This document shows, piece by piece, positions 9,008-19,197 of a stretch of DNA of 25,456 nt. Position 1 is the stretch's first letter. Each line of letters starts with the position of its first letter. The notes under the pieces are model-generated. The model worked only from the letters and a program-made list of their open reading frames with translations. It had not been told where the DNA came from and did no database searches. This DNA comes from Seminavis robusta (taxonomy: Eukaryota > Bacillariophyta > Bacillariophyceae > Naviculales > Naviculaceae): the NCBI GenBank assembly GCA_903772945.1, contig CAICTM010001628.1:1-25456 (forward strand), written 5' to 3'. Position numbers and translations under genes: made by a program.

Positions 9008-10977
9008 CTATGCATGCACATGTGGAGGCTTGCATACGGACGCTTGTCCTGGAAAGCACCGCCGTGCGAAGAGGTTGCCTGCAATGGTGGTGATGCCTGT
9101 CCCTCGTTTGAGACGAAAGAGTTGATAGGGCCGTAATCGTTCATGAGGATCTTGGACCTCTCGATACTTTTGATCAAGTCCACAAAGGAACCACTTGCGA
9201 TGTCCACATCCCAGAAAATCACTCAACCCTGGCCGTATATCCTGCCCTTGGTAATGATCACAACAGACATCATGATGTTGTTCATAGTGGTCCAATTCCA
9301 TGACTTGGAAGCCTTCATTTTCATGCAAATATCGATCCCCATACTGGAATCCTTCTCCAACATCCGATTCATGTGGGATGGGTTGTAACCGCATGGGAGC
9401 AATAATGCCACCCCGGAGATCCATTTCTTCCTTGATTTGTGGCAAGGACGTGGCACGAGTGGTCAAAATGGAATCAGGTTCAGTCTGGATACAAAGAAGA
9501 GAAAAGCTTGGTGAGTTTCATTTGCAGTGGCAACACCTCTTTGCAGAGACTTGTTACTCACCAAATAGAGATACTTCCAATGTGATGGGTCTCTTGTCGT
9601 TCCAAACCAGTCGTTCAAGTGTTGTGTGTCCTCCTCTGTTTTGGTGGTTGCATCTGCTGCCAAAAATGCCTTGCGAGCACCTACCAAACAAGCTCGTGGC
9701 ATGTTGCGTTTCATGATTTTGGTTTTGGCAGATGCCTTGTCAAAGGACACATAGGCCACTTCCAAATGTCCAGCACTATGAGGAGAAGAGTGTGGAATGT
9801 GCAAGTGTTGTTGCATATAGTGCAGAGCATCCATGGTGTAATTGTAATGGTTGGATTCTGATCCCACCACCACAACACGGCCCATTTCCGCACGGCGCAA
9901 GGATTCAATGGTCGCTGCTAGAGACACAATGGTCAAATTGTAGGCACGGGTGTGTTGTTCGTCCTTTTTTCGTTTGGGATTCCCAGGTGCCTTGTATGGT
10001 TGAAAGGCAATCGTGGCAATGGTTTCCGAAAAGACTGGTGGATCCGAGGTGGTGGGATAGTCAGTGGCACCATTCTCAATATACTGGGCCAATTTTCCAA
10101 TCACCGAATTCCAGACAGGTGCTTCCCTGTAATCATAATCCAGTACCTTCCACCATTTAGACAAGTGCTCCACAGACCAATCAAAATAATCCAATGGCAT
10201 GCGCAATTTGTGGCGGCGAGTATTCCATGCTTTGAAGGCGGCATCTTCACACATTTTGACAGGATCCAGATTCATGTCGAGGAAATCTTTCTTGGCCATT
10301 ATCCAACTAGCACTGAAGGAGTCTTTTTGCGTGACTTGAGTTTGATTCAAAAAGTAAACTGTATGGGCATGAGGGTGGTCGCTGGAGGAGACTTCGGATT
10401 CTTCCAATTGTCGCACAACTGCGGCCTTTAGTTTTTGATCCTCTGGCGACAGTTTGGCGGGCTGGATTTGTTTGGGACCTGTCGTGACAACATCACTGTG
10501 TTGGTCTTCTTCTCCATGTTGCTGTCGTTGTTGCACTTGTGGTTTTATCGTAGCAGTAGATTGAGTTTTGGCTGGTGTAGTCAGAGCAGTAGTCGATTGT
10601 AGGTTTTTCAGGACGACCTCTTGTCGCTCTTGTTTCTTTTTTGTGTGTTTCTTTTTCTTTTTCGGCTTTTGTGCTGGCGCCACTTCGACTGAAACATCCT
10701 GCTCTTTTATCACTTCTCTCTGTTTCTGACTTTTTATCTGCTTCTCCAGTTGTTCTGTTTGTAGTTTTTGCAAATGCTGCAGGTGATGTTCTTGTGGAGG
10801 AGTCACCACGTTCATGGTGTCAATGGAAACCACCATCAAGCTTTGTGAGACTTCATAGGAGTGGTACATACGATTGTAGACAATGGATGTTGTCAGACCA
10901 CAGAATAGACCGGTCATGATCAACCACACGTAGCGAAGCCCAGGGTTGCTGCCGTCTTTTCTCGAAAAACGTGTCAT
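9008..10977 (-). CDS. Type II membrane protein, possibly Golgi glycosyltransferase-like
   Basis: Exon 1 runs 10977-9562 and exon 2 runs 9484-9008, joined across a 77-bp intron (donor GTGAGT, acceptor CAG, phase 0). The product is 630 aa. A short basic N-terminus precedes one membrane segment at about 16-35, the layout of a type II Golgi enzyme. A Gln/Lys-rich, coiled-coil-prone stem follows to about residue 200, with a run of Lys and His. The C-terminal half looks globular, with a RVVVVGS strand, NMPRACLVG, then YLYLTEPDSILTTR across the splice site, RLQPIPHESDV, a Cys-rich segment (CCDHYQG...CG...CG) and FRLKRGTGI. The strand plus an acidic EPD motif recalls GT-A glycosyltransferases, but I recognise no named family. 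Removing the intron restores the conserved-looking YLTEPDSIL, which supports the gene model. It is divergent from the GPCR gene, with 469 bp between the ATGs. Confidence 0.8.
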
Positions 10978-11446
10978 CGTCGATGAATTGATTGGATGCC
11001 TTCTTCTTGCTGTTGCTTTTATCTAGTACCGTAGGAAGGAATCTCCTCTTGCCTCTTGTATTGTGGACCTCTTGTCAGTTTTACTTCTAATCAGGTGGCA
11101 CTACAAACAAAATGGAAGGGGCCTTCGATACAGCCATCACCACCAGCCAATGCAAAATGACAGACACTCGCCATCAAACGCGGTCAAGAACGTGGAACAG
11201 CGTCCAGAACGTACCGTACCACACAAGGGTGCACAATCCCATTTCTGAGTACTTATGTAATTGACACGAAATCTTTAAATACTTGATGTTAAATCTTTCC
11301 TTTAAGGGTTCATCTCCAATAAGTATTTATTTTGAAATCTCGACGTCATCTTGCGTCTGCTTTTTCGGGGTTCAAGTTGCAGGTTGCAGGTGCCGAAGAG
11401 GTGGCAAAAGGGGACATGAAAACAAGGCAACAAAGATGTCACGGCG
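10978..11446. promoter_or_regulatory. Divergent intergenic region between the membrane-protein and GPCR genes
   Basis: This 469-bp stretch separates two divergently transcribed genes and must hold both promoters and 5' UTRs. I see no clear TATA box. Related GTACCGTA-type words occur at about 11026 and 11211. An AT-rich patch at about 11250-11340 (ACTTATGTAATTGAC, TAAATACTTG, AAGTATTTATTTTG) is the likeliest place for the GPCR core promoter. No other gene is apparent. Confidence 0.4.
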
Positions 11447-14400
11447 ATGGCCACCATGAGGATGACCGACGACACTACGAGCAACGGCCCCCAACACTGC
11501 GCATTAGGCGTCCCTGATAGTACCACCCAAAGTAGACTAGAGATGCAACATACAGACAATAATGACAACAAAAACCCGCACAGAAGCATAAGAAGAAGGA
11601 ATATTCTGGGATGCAAGAGGAAGCGAGTGGACAACGGCGACGCCAGTACTTTAGAAACGAGCAGCAGGCAAACTGGAGGCTGCTTGGATAGCATACGACT
11701 GCTGGACGTCAAAACTCTTCTGACACTCTTGTGCCTTTGGCTGTCTCCCGTGCATCCATTATCCTGGGATGATCAGGTCTCAGCAAGCAGTAGTAGAGGG
11801 AGTGGTATTCGGCGGTCAAGATATAGAACTCCCGGAGAAATTCCTGTGGACTATCGGGATGCCACTGGTGGACCCCCCTTTTCCTCCAAGGATGCATTGT
11901 CTTCTTTATCCTCTCCCGCTCCAAGAGTGCTACAAGAGGAGCCACTGCAATCATCAGATCCAACTGGGAACAGCACAACCCCGCCGATTACTAACGGTAC
12001 CACCCGCGAAGAGGCCCTTGCCCACCTTTTAACCCGCTCTGGTTACTACACACCTTTTGGAGAAGAACCTCTGTGCTGGGTAACCTACAACGCCACTGCA
12101 TTTCCTCATCTTCTCAACTCCAAAGTCTTTACCGAACCAATGTTTTTCCCCAATCCACTGGTCAACGAATTTGCCTACGTTCCTGGAGAAGAGGTCCTGC
12201 TACCGACTTGCTTTGACCATTCCAGTCTCAGCATACAAAAACCAATAGAATCCATTCAGGGTGGACGACTGCGGACGGATCAGACCTACGAATACACGGT
12301 CAACTTGACACTGGACTTTGCTAGCATTTTACAAATGCAACGTGGCACTGTAGGGGATGCCGTGGTGACTTCCACTCCCAACACTAATGGATCCCAAGTG
12401 GCCGTACAAGTCATGCACTGTGTCTTGGGGAAGAGTGGCGTATGCGCACCCTTCTTGCATGAGCAAGCGTATGCCAAGGACTATCTAGAGACGGGGGTGA
12501 AACCAACCGCATCCGCACCGGGGTCTATTCACGGGGATACCCACATTCATTCCAATTTTGTTCTGCTGGACTTGGAACCCAATCAAACCGTACTGGATCG
12601 GTCACTGACAATCCCATTGCAGGTCAATGTGGAAGGAGATTACTTTGTCATTGCAGCAGTCCAATTCTACACGGGGGATGCTGCTTCCAACGTCGCCTAC
12701 TATCGTTGGGATATGGCCAACGCCATGGCCAGCCAAAATAGGGTTGTGACATATCAAAAACCAGCAGTTATACAACGAGTTTCCAGGGAAGTTCGGATCA
12801 TTTCCTATGTCATTATCGGTGGCGCGTCCCTCGTCATTGTGTTCCTCATTGTACAAGCCATCAAGTATCGACACGAACAAGTGCTGCAGCTTTCGCAGGG
12901 TGACTTCTTGATAGTGTTTCTACTGAGTGCCCTGACGGCGACAATCTGCACATTCATGATGGAGCCCAAGAACGATCTTTATTGCAATCTTGGAAATACG
13001 CTGGTCTTGCTGCCAGTGCACCTCATGTACGCCATCACCGCTGGTCGTCTCTGGAGAATCAATGCCGTGATCAGTCCTCTCCTGGTAGAACACATGCGCA
13101 CAAAGAGCAGATGGACCAATCGGTTCGTAGGAGCGGTCGACGCCCTCTCTAGTTCCGTCACTCTGCATGGGGGGCATCGACCAACCAGAGAAGTGCGGCG
13201 GTCAATTCCCAAACGACAACTTGCACTTGTGGTGACCATGTTTGTGTCACCTCAAATCTTGCTGCAGATTGCTGAACTGGTCTTTCAACCGCAAAAGCTT
13301 GAAATTGAATACAACAGCGATGAGAGCATTGGCCGCTACACCTGCCGGACATCCAGCAACAACCTTGGCTCCACCATTTTGCTCTATGCGCTTCTGGCCT
13401 TGCTGATATTGATTGTCATTGTTCTTTTCGTGGCATATTCCAGTCGAAAGTTACCCTCGCTGTTCAATGAAACGCAGGTCATTTATGACTCTACGTTTAT
13501 CTGCGTGGTACTGGTTGTCCTTGGGTCTGGGGTTATTGTGCTGACAGACACGGCGACTACGTCTCCGGATGTACAGTATGTTGTCGTAGTTGTCGTGACG
13601 CTTTCAATAACTTTGAACTCGACGTTGCGGATTATGATCCCCAAATTGAAAATGATATGGAAGGGAGAGCAAGTCATCGTTTCAAAATTGGTGAGCGACC
13701 ATCACAGAAAACAACGGGAAAAGGACTTCAAAAAACAAGTCGGGGATAGAGACCTTTTGCGCAATGTGACGGGCATGGACGAAGACTATGACTACACCAA
13801 GATGTCATTTTACAATCGATCATTCGGGCCTAGTCAAATGTCACTGATGAACTCCACGAGTATGCCGTCGCTGAATTACATACCAGACCCGCCGGTGGTG
13901 GACTCTGTTTCGCCCACTGTAGTCTCGGAGTCGTTGCTTACTGCATCTACACGAAGCCGGCCAATGCACCTCTTTCCACAGGCTTCCACTGGAGATGTGA
14001 CGGCAAAAGCTTCGAATATGGTAATGGCGTCAGAAGAGCTTGGAGCTGACGATCCAGAGCAGGGGAACAACAACGGGGAAGCGAAAGAAGCTAACAATGA
14101 ACAAGACAGGGAAGCACCCGACGAGCCACTAAACTCCAACAAGAATTCGAAGGATACTGCTTCAACTGAAATGGACGAATCCTTGGATGTGCATGAGATT
14201 TTCAGACGTCAATCAGCTGAGAATGTAGATACCAGTAGTGCGAAGCGCGACGTCTCGCCAGTTGGTAAGAAATCATCAGATACCGCCAAAGAATCAAACG
14301 ACGCTGCTGTCGAATCTGATGCAGAAACTGTTGGCAGCAGCAAGGTCGGTCGACGTCGACGGTGGTCACCTCTTTCAAAAGGCACCGAACATGCTGATTT

Positions 14401-16690
14401 GGACAAAACGCAAGGCAAGCGAAAGTCAATGTTTGGGCCTGGTGCAGCAACGTTTCGGCGATTCCCGTTGATCGGGAAGAGTGATTTGATGGACAAATCT
14501 GAGCCATCACAAACATCGAATGGGCCAGTGCGCAGGCGACAAAGCGCGATGTCTTTCCCAAATCGGCGAAAAAGCCCAGGAAAAAGAGTAGGGCTTGACA
14601 GCAGGTCAGCCCATAACGGTGATACCGGAGGCTCATCACGATTCCGTCCGAAGCCGTCGCTGGAGCGAATGAGAGTGGCTCCAGATGAAACTCCAGCTCG
14701 TCGACTAGTTTTGAGGATGATTGATCTTCAAGAGCAGCTGTCGTCGGTGACTTACAAGGTCATGTCAGGCTTGGCAGTCAGTGAGGACGACTGGGATTTG
14801 TTGACATCTTTAAACGAGAAGCTCTACACAACGTTTGAAAAAGACGTTGAATTCAGCTGGCGAGAACCACCAGAGCCAAAAGACCCAGTCACTCCACCCC
14901 CAAGTGATGCAGGGAGCAGGGGGCGAGTACGCAGCAGAAGCGCGGATAGACTGCCACCAAAACGCAGCAGAAGTGCGGATAAACTTCCGGCTCAAATAAC
15001 TATTCAGCCTGGTCGGCGAAGTCCACCTGGATCCCCAAAACGCAACCAAAAAAGGAAGTTCGAATTGAAACGGGGCAGCGTGGCCAATCCATCGGAAGTC
15101 GCCGTGGCATTTCGCAACATCGTGGATGTACGCGACCGGCGCAAGTCAATAGTCAAGCACAAGAATTGCTTTGTGGGCAAAGAGGCGGTAGACAGTCTCG
15201 TTTTCTCTGGATTGGCATCATCCAGGGAAGAGGCTGTACAGATAGGGCGTGCCATGGTGAAGGACATGCACCTCTTCAAGACTGTGAATGACGATCTAGA
15301 GTTTGATGACGACGACAGATTGTACAGGTTTGTCGATCTCGACGACTACTGGAGTAGCAGTGAAGAGGAGGAAGATCCAGAGTCGGTCATTTTCCCATCA
15401 ATCCTCGAAGAAGGACCCCACTTAGGTGACAAAGCACACCAATTCCGAGAAGCAGTGACGACCAAAGATTGCGTCTACCGCACTCAGTTCCACAAAGCCG
15501 TGTTTATCGGGGCCGAGGCCGTTGACAATTTAGTGTACACGGGCGTTGCCGCAACACGATGGGAAGCGGTTCAACTCGGGCGGAAACTGGCGAGGGAATA
15601 CGGTCTCTTCTGCCACGTGACAGATGATCATGATTTTCAAGATGACTACCTTTTCTACAGATACAACAAGGATGCGGATGAATCGAAAACGAACTCGCAC
15701 TTTTTTGAATTGAACTCGATTGCCGAAAATAGTGAAACTACCCATCAAGAAGACAGCCGCAATGAACTTGCCGACAAGGCTGACGCTTTTCGGATTTACG
15801 TTGACGTTCGAAACAGGAAATACCTCCTTCAAACATTGAAAGACGTGTTCGTGGGTTCGGAAGCAGTGGATTCGTTGGTGTTTGCTGGTGTCGCTTCCTC
15901 GCGGACTGAAGCGGTGGAGCTGGGCAGGACGCTAATGAAGGAGCTAAGACTCTTCGCTGCAGTCAGGGGCGATGACAAATTCAGCGACAAACGTCACTCA
16001 TACTACCGATTCCACGATAGCCATCTCAAACGCCGCAACCCCGCACCGGCATCCAAAAACAAACCTATGGATGATTGGATGATTCAGGATCTGAGGAACA
16101 AAGCGGAGATCCTTCAACAACTTGTGGAAGTAAAGGATCGCAAGTACAGGTTTCGGAGGTATAAAAGTTGCTTTGTTGGAGCCGAAGCTGTGGATCAGAT
16201 GGTCTCATCAGGTATGGCCAAAACTCGTGGCGAGGCAGTCCAACTAGGCCGAGCAATGGAGAGAGAGCTGGAATTGTTCAAGCATGTTTCAGTTGAAAAA
16301 CAATTCAGCGACGACTACCTATTCTACCAATTCATTGACGCTGACCACAGCAATGGCAGCTTACAGTCTGATGGTGCTAGGGCAATGACAATCAGTCGAA
16401 GACCGAGTGAACACGGAAAGAAGCTATTTCAGCAGGCTGATAGGCTTCTTGACAGCAGTAGTAGCGACTCTGAGGACAGTTTTGCTCAAGTGCTAAACAG
16501 CAGCATTCGGAGCGGTGCGTCCAATGACGTTGTCAGCCTGTTGGGCTCTGAATTTGATGGTGGCAATGACTCCCTCTCCCGTGTTGGTGGGATTCTAGCA
16601 ATGGTCCCTGAACTGGGTGAAAGCATAAGCGGCGATTTTGACATGGAAGCCCCAACGCTCCATGCTTCAGTGCGGCGAAAAACTGGCTAG
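11447..16690 (+). CDS. Class C-like GPCR with four C-terminal DEP domains
   Basis: This is a single 1747-aa open frame with no intron. ATG codons at 11447, 11456 and 11462 are in frame; 11456 has the best context (GCCACCATG). A hydrophobic segment at about 91-108 may be a signal peptide or anchor. An ectodomain of roughly 340 aa with several N-x-S/T sites follows; it is short for a Venus-flytrap domain and I do not recognise it. Seven membrane helices lie at about 451-470, 485-505, 512-535, 590-612, 640-665, 680-701 and 709-730. Class C hallmarks are GRLWRI after helix 3 and PSLFNETQ at 670-677 before helix 6. A long acidic/Ser/Arg-rich tail includes a 33-bp duplication giving RSRSADRLP and RSRSADKLP. 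Four DEP domains lie at about 1212-1297, 1328-1409, 1443-1524 and 1551-1632, each with F(V/I)G-x-EAVD, an EAV-x-(L/I)GR helix and a final Y-(R/Q)-(F/Y). DEP domains bind membranes and receptor tails, so self-regulation or effector recruitment is likely. Confidence 0.88.
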   Translation: MATMRMTDDTTSNGPQHCALGVPDSTTQSRLEMQHTDNNDNKNPHRSIRRRNILGCKRKRVDNGDASTLETSSRQTGGCLDSIRLLDVKTLLTLLCLWLSPVHPLSWDDQVSASSSRGSGIRRSRYRTPGEIPVDYRDATGGPPFSSKDALSSLSSPAPRVLQEEPLQSSDPTGNSTTPPITNGTTREEALAHLLTRSGYYTPFGEEPLCWVTYNATAFPHLLNSKVFTEPMFFPNPLVNEFAYVPGEEVLLPTCFDHSSLSIQKPIESIQGGRLRTDQTYEYTVNLTLDFASILQMQRGTVGDAVVTSTPNTNGSQVAVQVMHCVLGKSGVCAPFLHEQAYAKDYLETGVKPTASAPGSIHGDTHIHSNFVLLDLEPNQTVLDRSLTIPLQVNVEGDYFVIAAVQFYTGDAASNVAYYRWDMANAMASQNRVVTYQKPAVIQRVSREVRIISYVIIGGASLVIVFLIVQAIKYRHEQVLQLSQGDFLIVFLLSALTATICTFMMEPKNDLYCNLGNTLVLLPVHLMYAITAGRLWRINAVISPLLVEHMRTKSRWTNRFVGAVDALSSSVTLHGGHRPTREVRRSIPKRQLALVVTMFVSPQILLQIAELVFQPQKLEIEYNSDESIGRYTCRTSSNNLGSTILLYALLALLILIVIVLFVAYSSRKLPSLFNETQVIYDSTFICVVLVVLGSGVIVLTDTATTSPDVQYVVVVVVTLSITLNSTLRIMIPKLKMIWKGEQVIVSKLVSDHHRKQREKDFKKQVGDRDLLRNVTGMDEDYDYTKMSFYNRSFGPSQMSLMNSTSMPSLNYIPDPPVVDSVSPTVVSESLLTASTRSRPMHLFPQASTGDVTAKASNMVMASEELGADDPEQGNNNGEAKEANNEQDREAPDEPLNSNKNSKDTASTEMDESLDVHEIFRRQSAENVDTSSAKRDVSPVGKKSSDTAKESNDAAVESDAETVGSSKVGRRRRWSPLSKGTEHADLDKTQGKRKSMFGPGAATFRRFPLIGKSDLMDKSEPSQTSNGPVRRRQSAMSFPNRRKSPGKRVGLDSRSAHNGDTGGSSRFRPKPSLERMRVAPDETPARRLVLRMIDLQEQLSSVTYKVMSGLAVSEDDWDLLTSLNEKLYTTFEKDVEFSWREPPEPKDPVTPPPSDAGSRGRVRSRSADRLPPKRSRSADKLPAQITIQPGRRSPPGSPKRNQKRKFELKRGSVANPSEVAVAFRNIVDVRDRRKSIVKHKNCFVGKEAVDSLVFSGLASSREEAVQIGRAMVKDMHLFKTVNDDLEFDDDDRLYRFVDLDDYWSSSEEEEDPESVIFPSILEEGPHLGDKAHQFREAVTTKDCVYRTQFHKAVFIGAEAVDNLVYTGVAATRWEAVQLGRKLAREYGLFCHVTDDHDFQDDYLFYRYNKDADESKTNSHFFELNSIAENSETTHQEDSRNELADKADAFRIYVDVRNRKYLLQTLKDVFVGSEAVDSLVFAGVASSRTEAVELGRTLMKELRLFAAVRGDDKFSDKRHSYYRFHDSHLKRRNPAPASKNKPMDDWMIQDLRNKAEILQQLVEVKDRKYRFRRYKSCFVGAEAVDQMVSSGMAKTRGEAVQLGRAMERELELFKHVSVEKQFSDDYLFYQFIDADHSNGSLQSDGARAMTISRRPSEHGKKLFQQADRLLDSSSSDSEDSFAQVLNSSIRSGASNDVVSLLGSEFDGGNDSLSRVGGILAMVPELGESISGDFDMEAPTLHASVRRKTG
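14930..14995 (+). repeat. 33-bp tandem duplication inside the GPCR tail
   Basis: CGCAGCAGAAG occurs at 14930 and again at 14963. The two copies encode RSRSADRLPPK and RSRSADKLP. The result is two adjacent basic Ser sites in the cytoplasmic tail, plausible targets of basophilic kinases; phosphorylation is inferred. Confidence 0.7.
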
Positions 16691-16896
16691 CTGCTAATGC
16701 CGAGGAATATGGGGCGACAAAGATAAGGCTTCCGAGGGCTAAATAGAATTTTAGTCAGGCAATAGTAATGGTCTTCTTGACCTTGGTGGTTTAGTGTTGA
16801 CGCAATCATTTGTAGCAGGAAAGTTGGGGGCATGAATGATGCTCGTCTTGGGAACATGAACTTCGCGTGGAATAGCGATGGCGTTGTGTACGAGTT

Positions 16897-16908
16897 GGTA
16901 CCGGTACC
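16897..16908. repeat. 12-bp palindrome GGTACCGGTACC
   Basis: This perfect palindrome lies in the short gap between the convergent GPCR gene and LRR pseudogene. It contains ACCGGT, the hexamer concentrated in non-coding parts of this window. No other feature is seen in 16691-16944. Confidence 0.5.
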
Positions 16909-16944
16909 ACTGGCAGGCATGACAGCAACAGACCCTTGATATGA

Positions 16945-18627
16945 TCAGAAGAAGTGGTGAGGAACATTCTGCAAGAACCAGAATGCCAAAGAACACCAAT
17001 CTGGAAGATCCCACAGGCTTGCTAACACCTCGATGCATTCTTCCCGTGATTGGTTGGCAAAGGCCGGCGAAATGATATTTTTCGTCAACTTGTTTCGTTG
17101 GGAGATTCCATTCAATTGCTTTTCAACCGAAGGAGCTATCAAGGAAGGGAAAGCCCGGCGGGGAAATCCAGAAACCAATCGCATGTTCTCCAAGTTCTAG
17201 TTCTTTCGCGTTGCAGTTGCGATCGAAATCTGCTGCGAGGCCGGCACTTCGTACAAAGAATGTATTTCCAACTCTTTCAATACTCTTCATTCTTTCCACA
17301 CCCTGCACTAAGGAATCACAAATGCGTAGAAGGCTCTTCGGTCCGACACCCGCCCAAAAAACCGTCTTCAAGTTCGTGTCGCCAGAAAGTGCCACAAAGA
17401 CTTCCGATTCAAGCTCGGGGATTGTCACATTGATGAGCTCCAATGCGTGCAAATGGAGTCTGCGATCTCCGATCAAGGCGACGAGACACTCAACATCAGC
17501 CCTCGCAAGAGTGCATTTTAGTAGCGACAATTTTGTGAGAGACTGCAAGGCTGATGCACTCGAAATGGCAGGAGCGAAGCTTGCAAGCGTTGTGGCCGAT
17601 ACCGACAGAAAAAGACCCGAGACAGAACTTGTTTGAATTCCATGCTGGGCGTCAGCAGCCAATGCGCCCACAGAACCTGCGCAATCGAGTACAATGGTCT
17701 CGAGGCATTGGCATGCAAAAAGATCCCGTATGTCTTCACCTCGTATCCTTCCACTCCTCCAAGGCATACACACTTCAACCGCAAACACTTCGATTTCAAG
17801 TGACTGGTAAGCTTCTGAATTGCTCTTCGATCAAAAGAGCACCCACCGAAGACAACCGATTCAGTTGTCCTGCTTTCCACGAGTGCAGAGAGGAGGCAGT
17901 CAATCGCGTCGGAATGTTGGAAGGCGACGCCGCAAAGACACAGTTTCTCGACCGAACTATGCGGAGATTTCAAGAACGCGGGAATCGCTGGGCTCCACTG
18001 GTCGATGCCGATGTTTTTGATGGTCGACGAGCCCTCATATTGAGAGAGCTTTTCCATTATAAACGTTAGATCGTTCGACGACGACGAACTGCCAAGGAGG
18101 TCGGGCATCAACAAGGTTTCAATGCAATGGATTGAAGGGAGGGCGTCGACGAATGCCTCCGACAAGCTGGAAGTGAAAACCTTCGGTGAGAGTAGTGGAA
18201 AACTTGACTCGTCCAGACGAGAAAACCTCCTCGAACCCTTTTCCAAGTGAAAGCACTTTCACGGCGCTGTTCTTCTCGGCAGCTTTCAGAATCAACAGCG
18301 CGATTTCAAAGGCATTGCCTCGTCGTTCCTTCTTTTCCAACTCAAGACTTCGCAAAGAAGCATTGTGCGTTACGAAGTGTAGAATCCCTTCCATGCAATC
18401 GAGCTGGATGGTTGTGGAGCAAAATCGTAGTTGGAAGTGCTGGATCGTCGTTTTGCGTCGCAATGCGGCGCTAGCAAAATTGAGCGACTTCTCCGAAGAG
18501 CACATGTTGAAATCAAGAATGAGCGACTTGAAGCGAACTCGTCGTTGTGCTGTACTCCATCATTCAGCTTTGTCGCAAGCTGGACATCGATCTTGTGACC
18601 ATCGTCGTCGCCGTCGCGGTCAGCCAT
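16945..18627 (-). pseudogene. Leucine-rich-repeat protein gene, broken by frameshifts
   Basis: Leucine-rich repeats run through the whole region, but the reading frame switches four times between the same two frames. It starts MADRDGDDDG at 18627 in frame A and shifts to frame B near 18550 (FKSLILDFNMCSSEKSL). It returns to A near 18200 (LSEAFVDALPSIHCIETL), goes to B near 17750 (CQCLETIVLDCAG) and back to A near 17160 (LNGISQRNKLTKN), ending at TGA 16945-16947. The Leu spacing recalls ribonuclease-inhibitor-like LRRs, and the C-terminal segment resembles the capping region of stramenopile LRR proteins. Normal-size introns cannot explain the shifts: the overlaps are too short, and only candidates of about 20-55 nt with poor donors exist. 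Decay by single-base indels is the simplest reading; assembly errors are possible. If intact it would be about 560 aa, probably a cytosolic binding protein. Confidence 0.6.
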
Positions 18628-19197
18628 CGTTCTTGTACCGTACCTGGTACTTTCTTCTCTCTGAGAGTGTCGGTCAATGTGCCCATGACCGCTGGAGGAC
18701 GGTGAATTCTGGGTTGTGTTTCGGGTGTTTCTTAAATACAAGGTGTTCAAACAATTATCGTAAGCCCTTGTAGTAAGAAGTTTTAAAAACAACACTGCGT
18801 TTGTCGTGGCAGCTCTTTGGAGCAATCCTACATATATAAGGGGGTTTAGAGTAGGGAAATTATCTACGGAAGCCAGCCGGGGCCAGGCTTAAGCAAAGAA
18901 CAGTCGAAATTCAGGACTAGGTTCTGTGGGATCAGGGGCAAGAAATGGAGGACCATTACGGGGGGCAAAGGGTTTGGCTTTGCGGGACCCACGGAGACAT
19001 AAATGGGTAGCTTTCACACGGGTCTGACTGGTTACAGATTTGCATCCCTCACGAGAGCCATGCAGAGCATCACATGTATGCAGCCATGTTCTTCTTTAGT
19101 AAAGGTACAGCATCTAGCTATTTATAGCTAATTTGAAACTCGAGTATTGAATTCACCAACATACATTGAAAGCAAGTCAAAACAGAAAGAACACTCA
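18628..19197. other. Intergenic region between LRR pseudogene and kinase gene
   Basis: No gene is supported here. On the minus strand it holds the 3' flank of the kinase gene and the upstream region of the LRR locus. A TATATAT stretch at about 18830-18836 lies roughly 200 bp before the LRR start and could be a TATA element. Positions 18840-19130 hold only short open frames without motifs. Confidence 0.5.

Noticed and set aside
8938..9456. Additional minus-strand frames over the last exon of the membrane-protein gene
   Set aside because: They overlap the exon-2 frame that continues conserved-looking motifs from exon 1 across a proper splice junction.
16751..17193. Separate small gene at the 3' end of the LRR locus
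   Set aside because: The frame at 16945-17193 continues the LRR protein (LNGISQRNKL onward), so it is better read as the last segment of the broken LRR gene.
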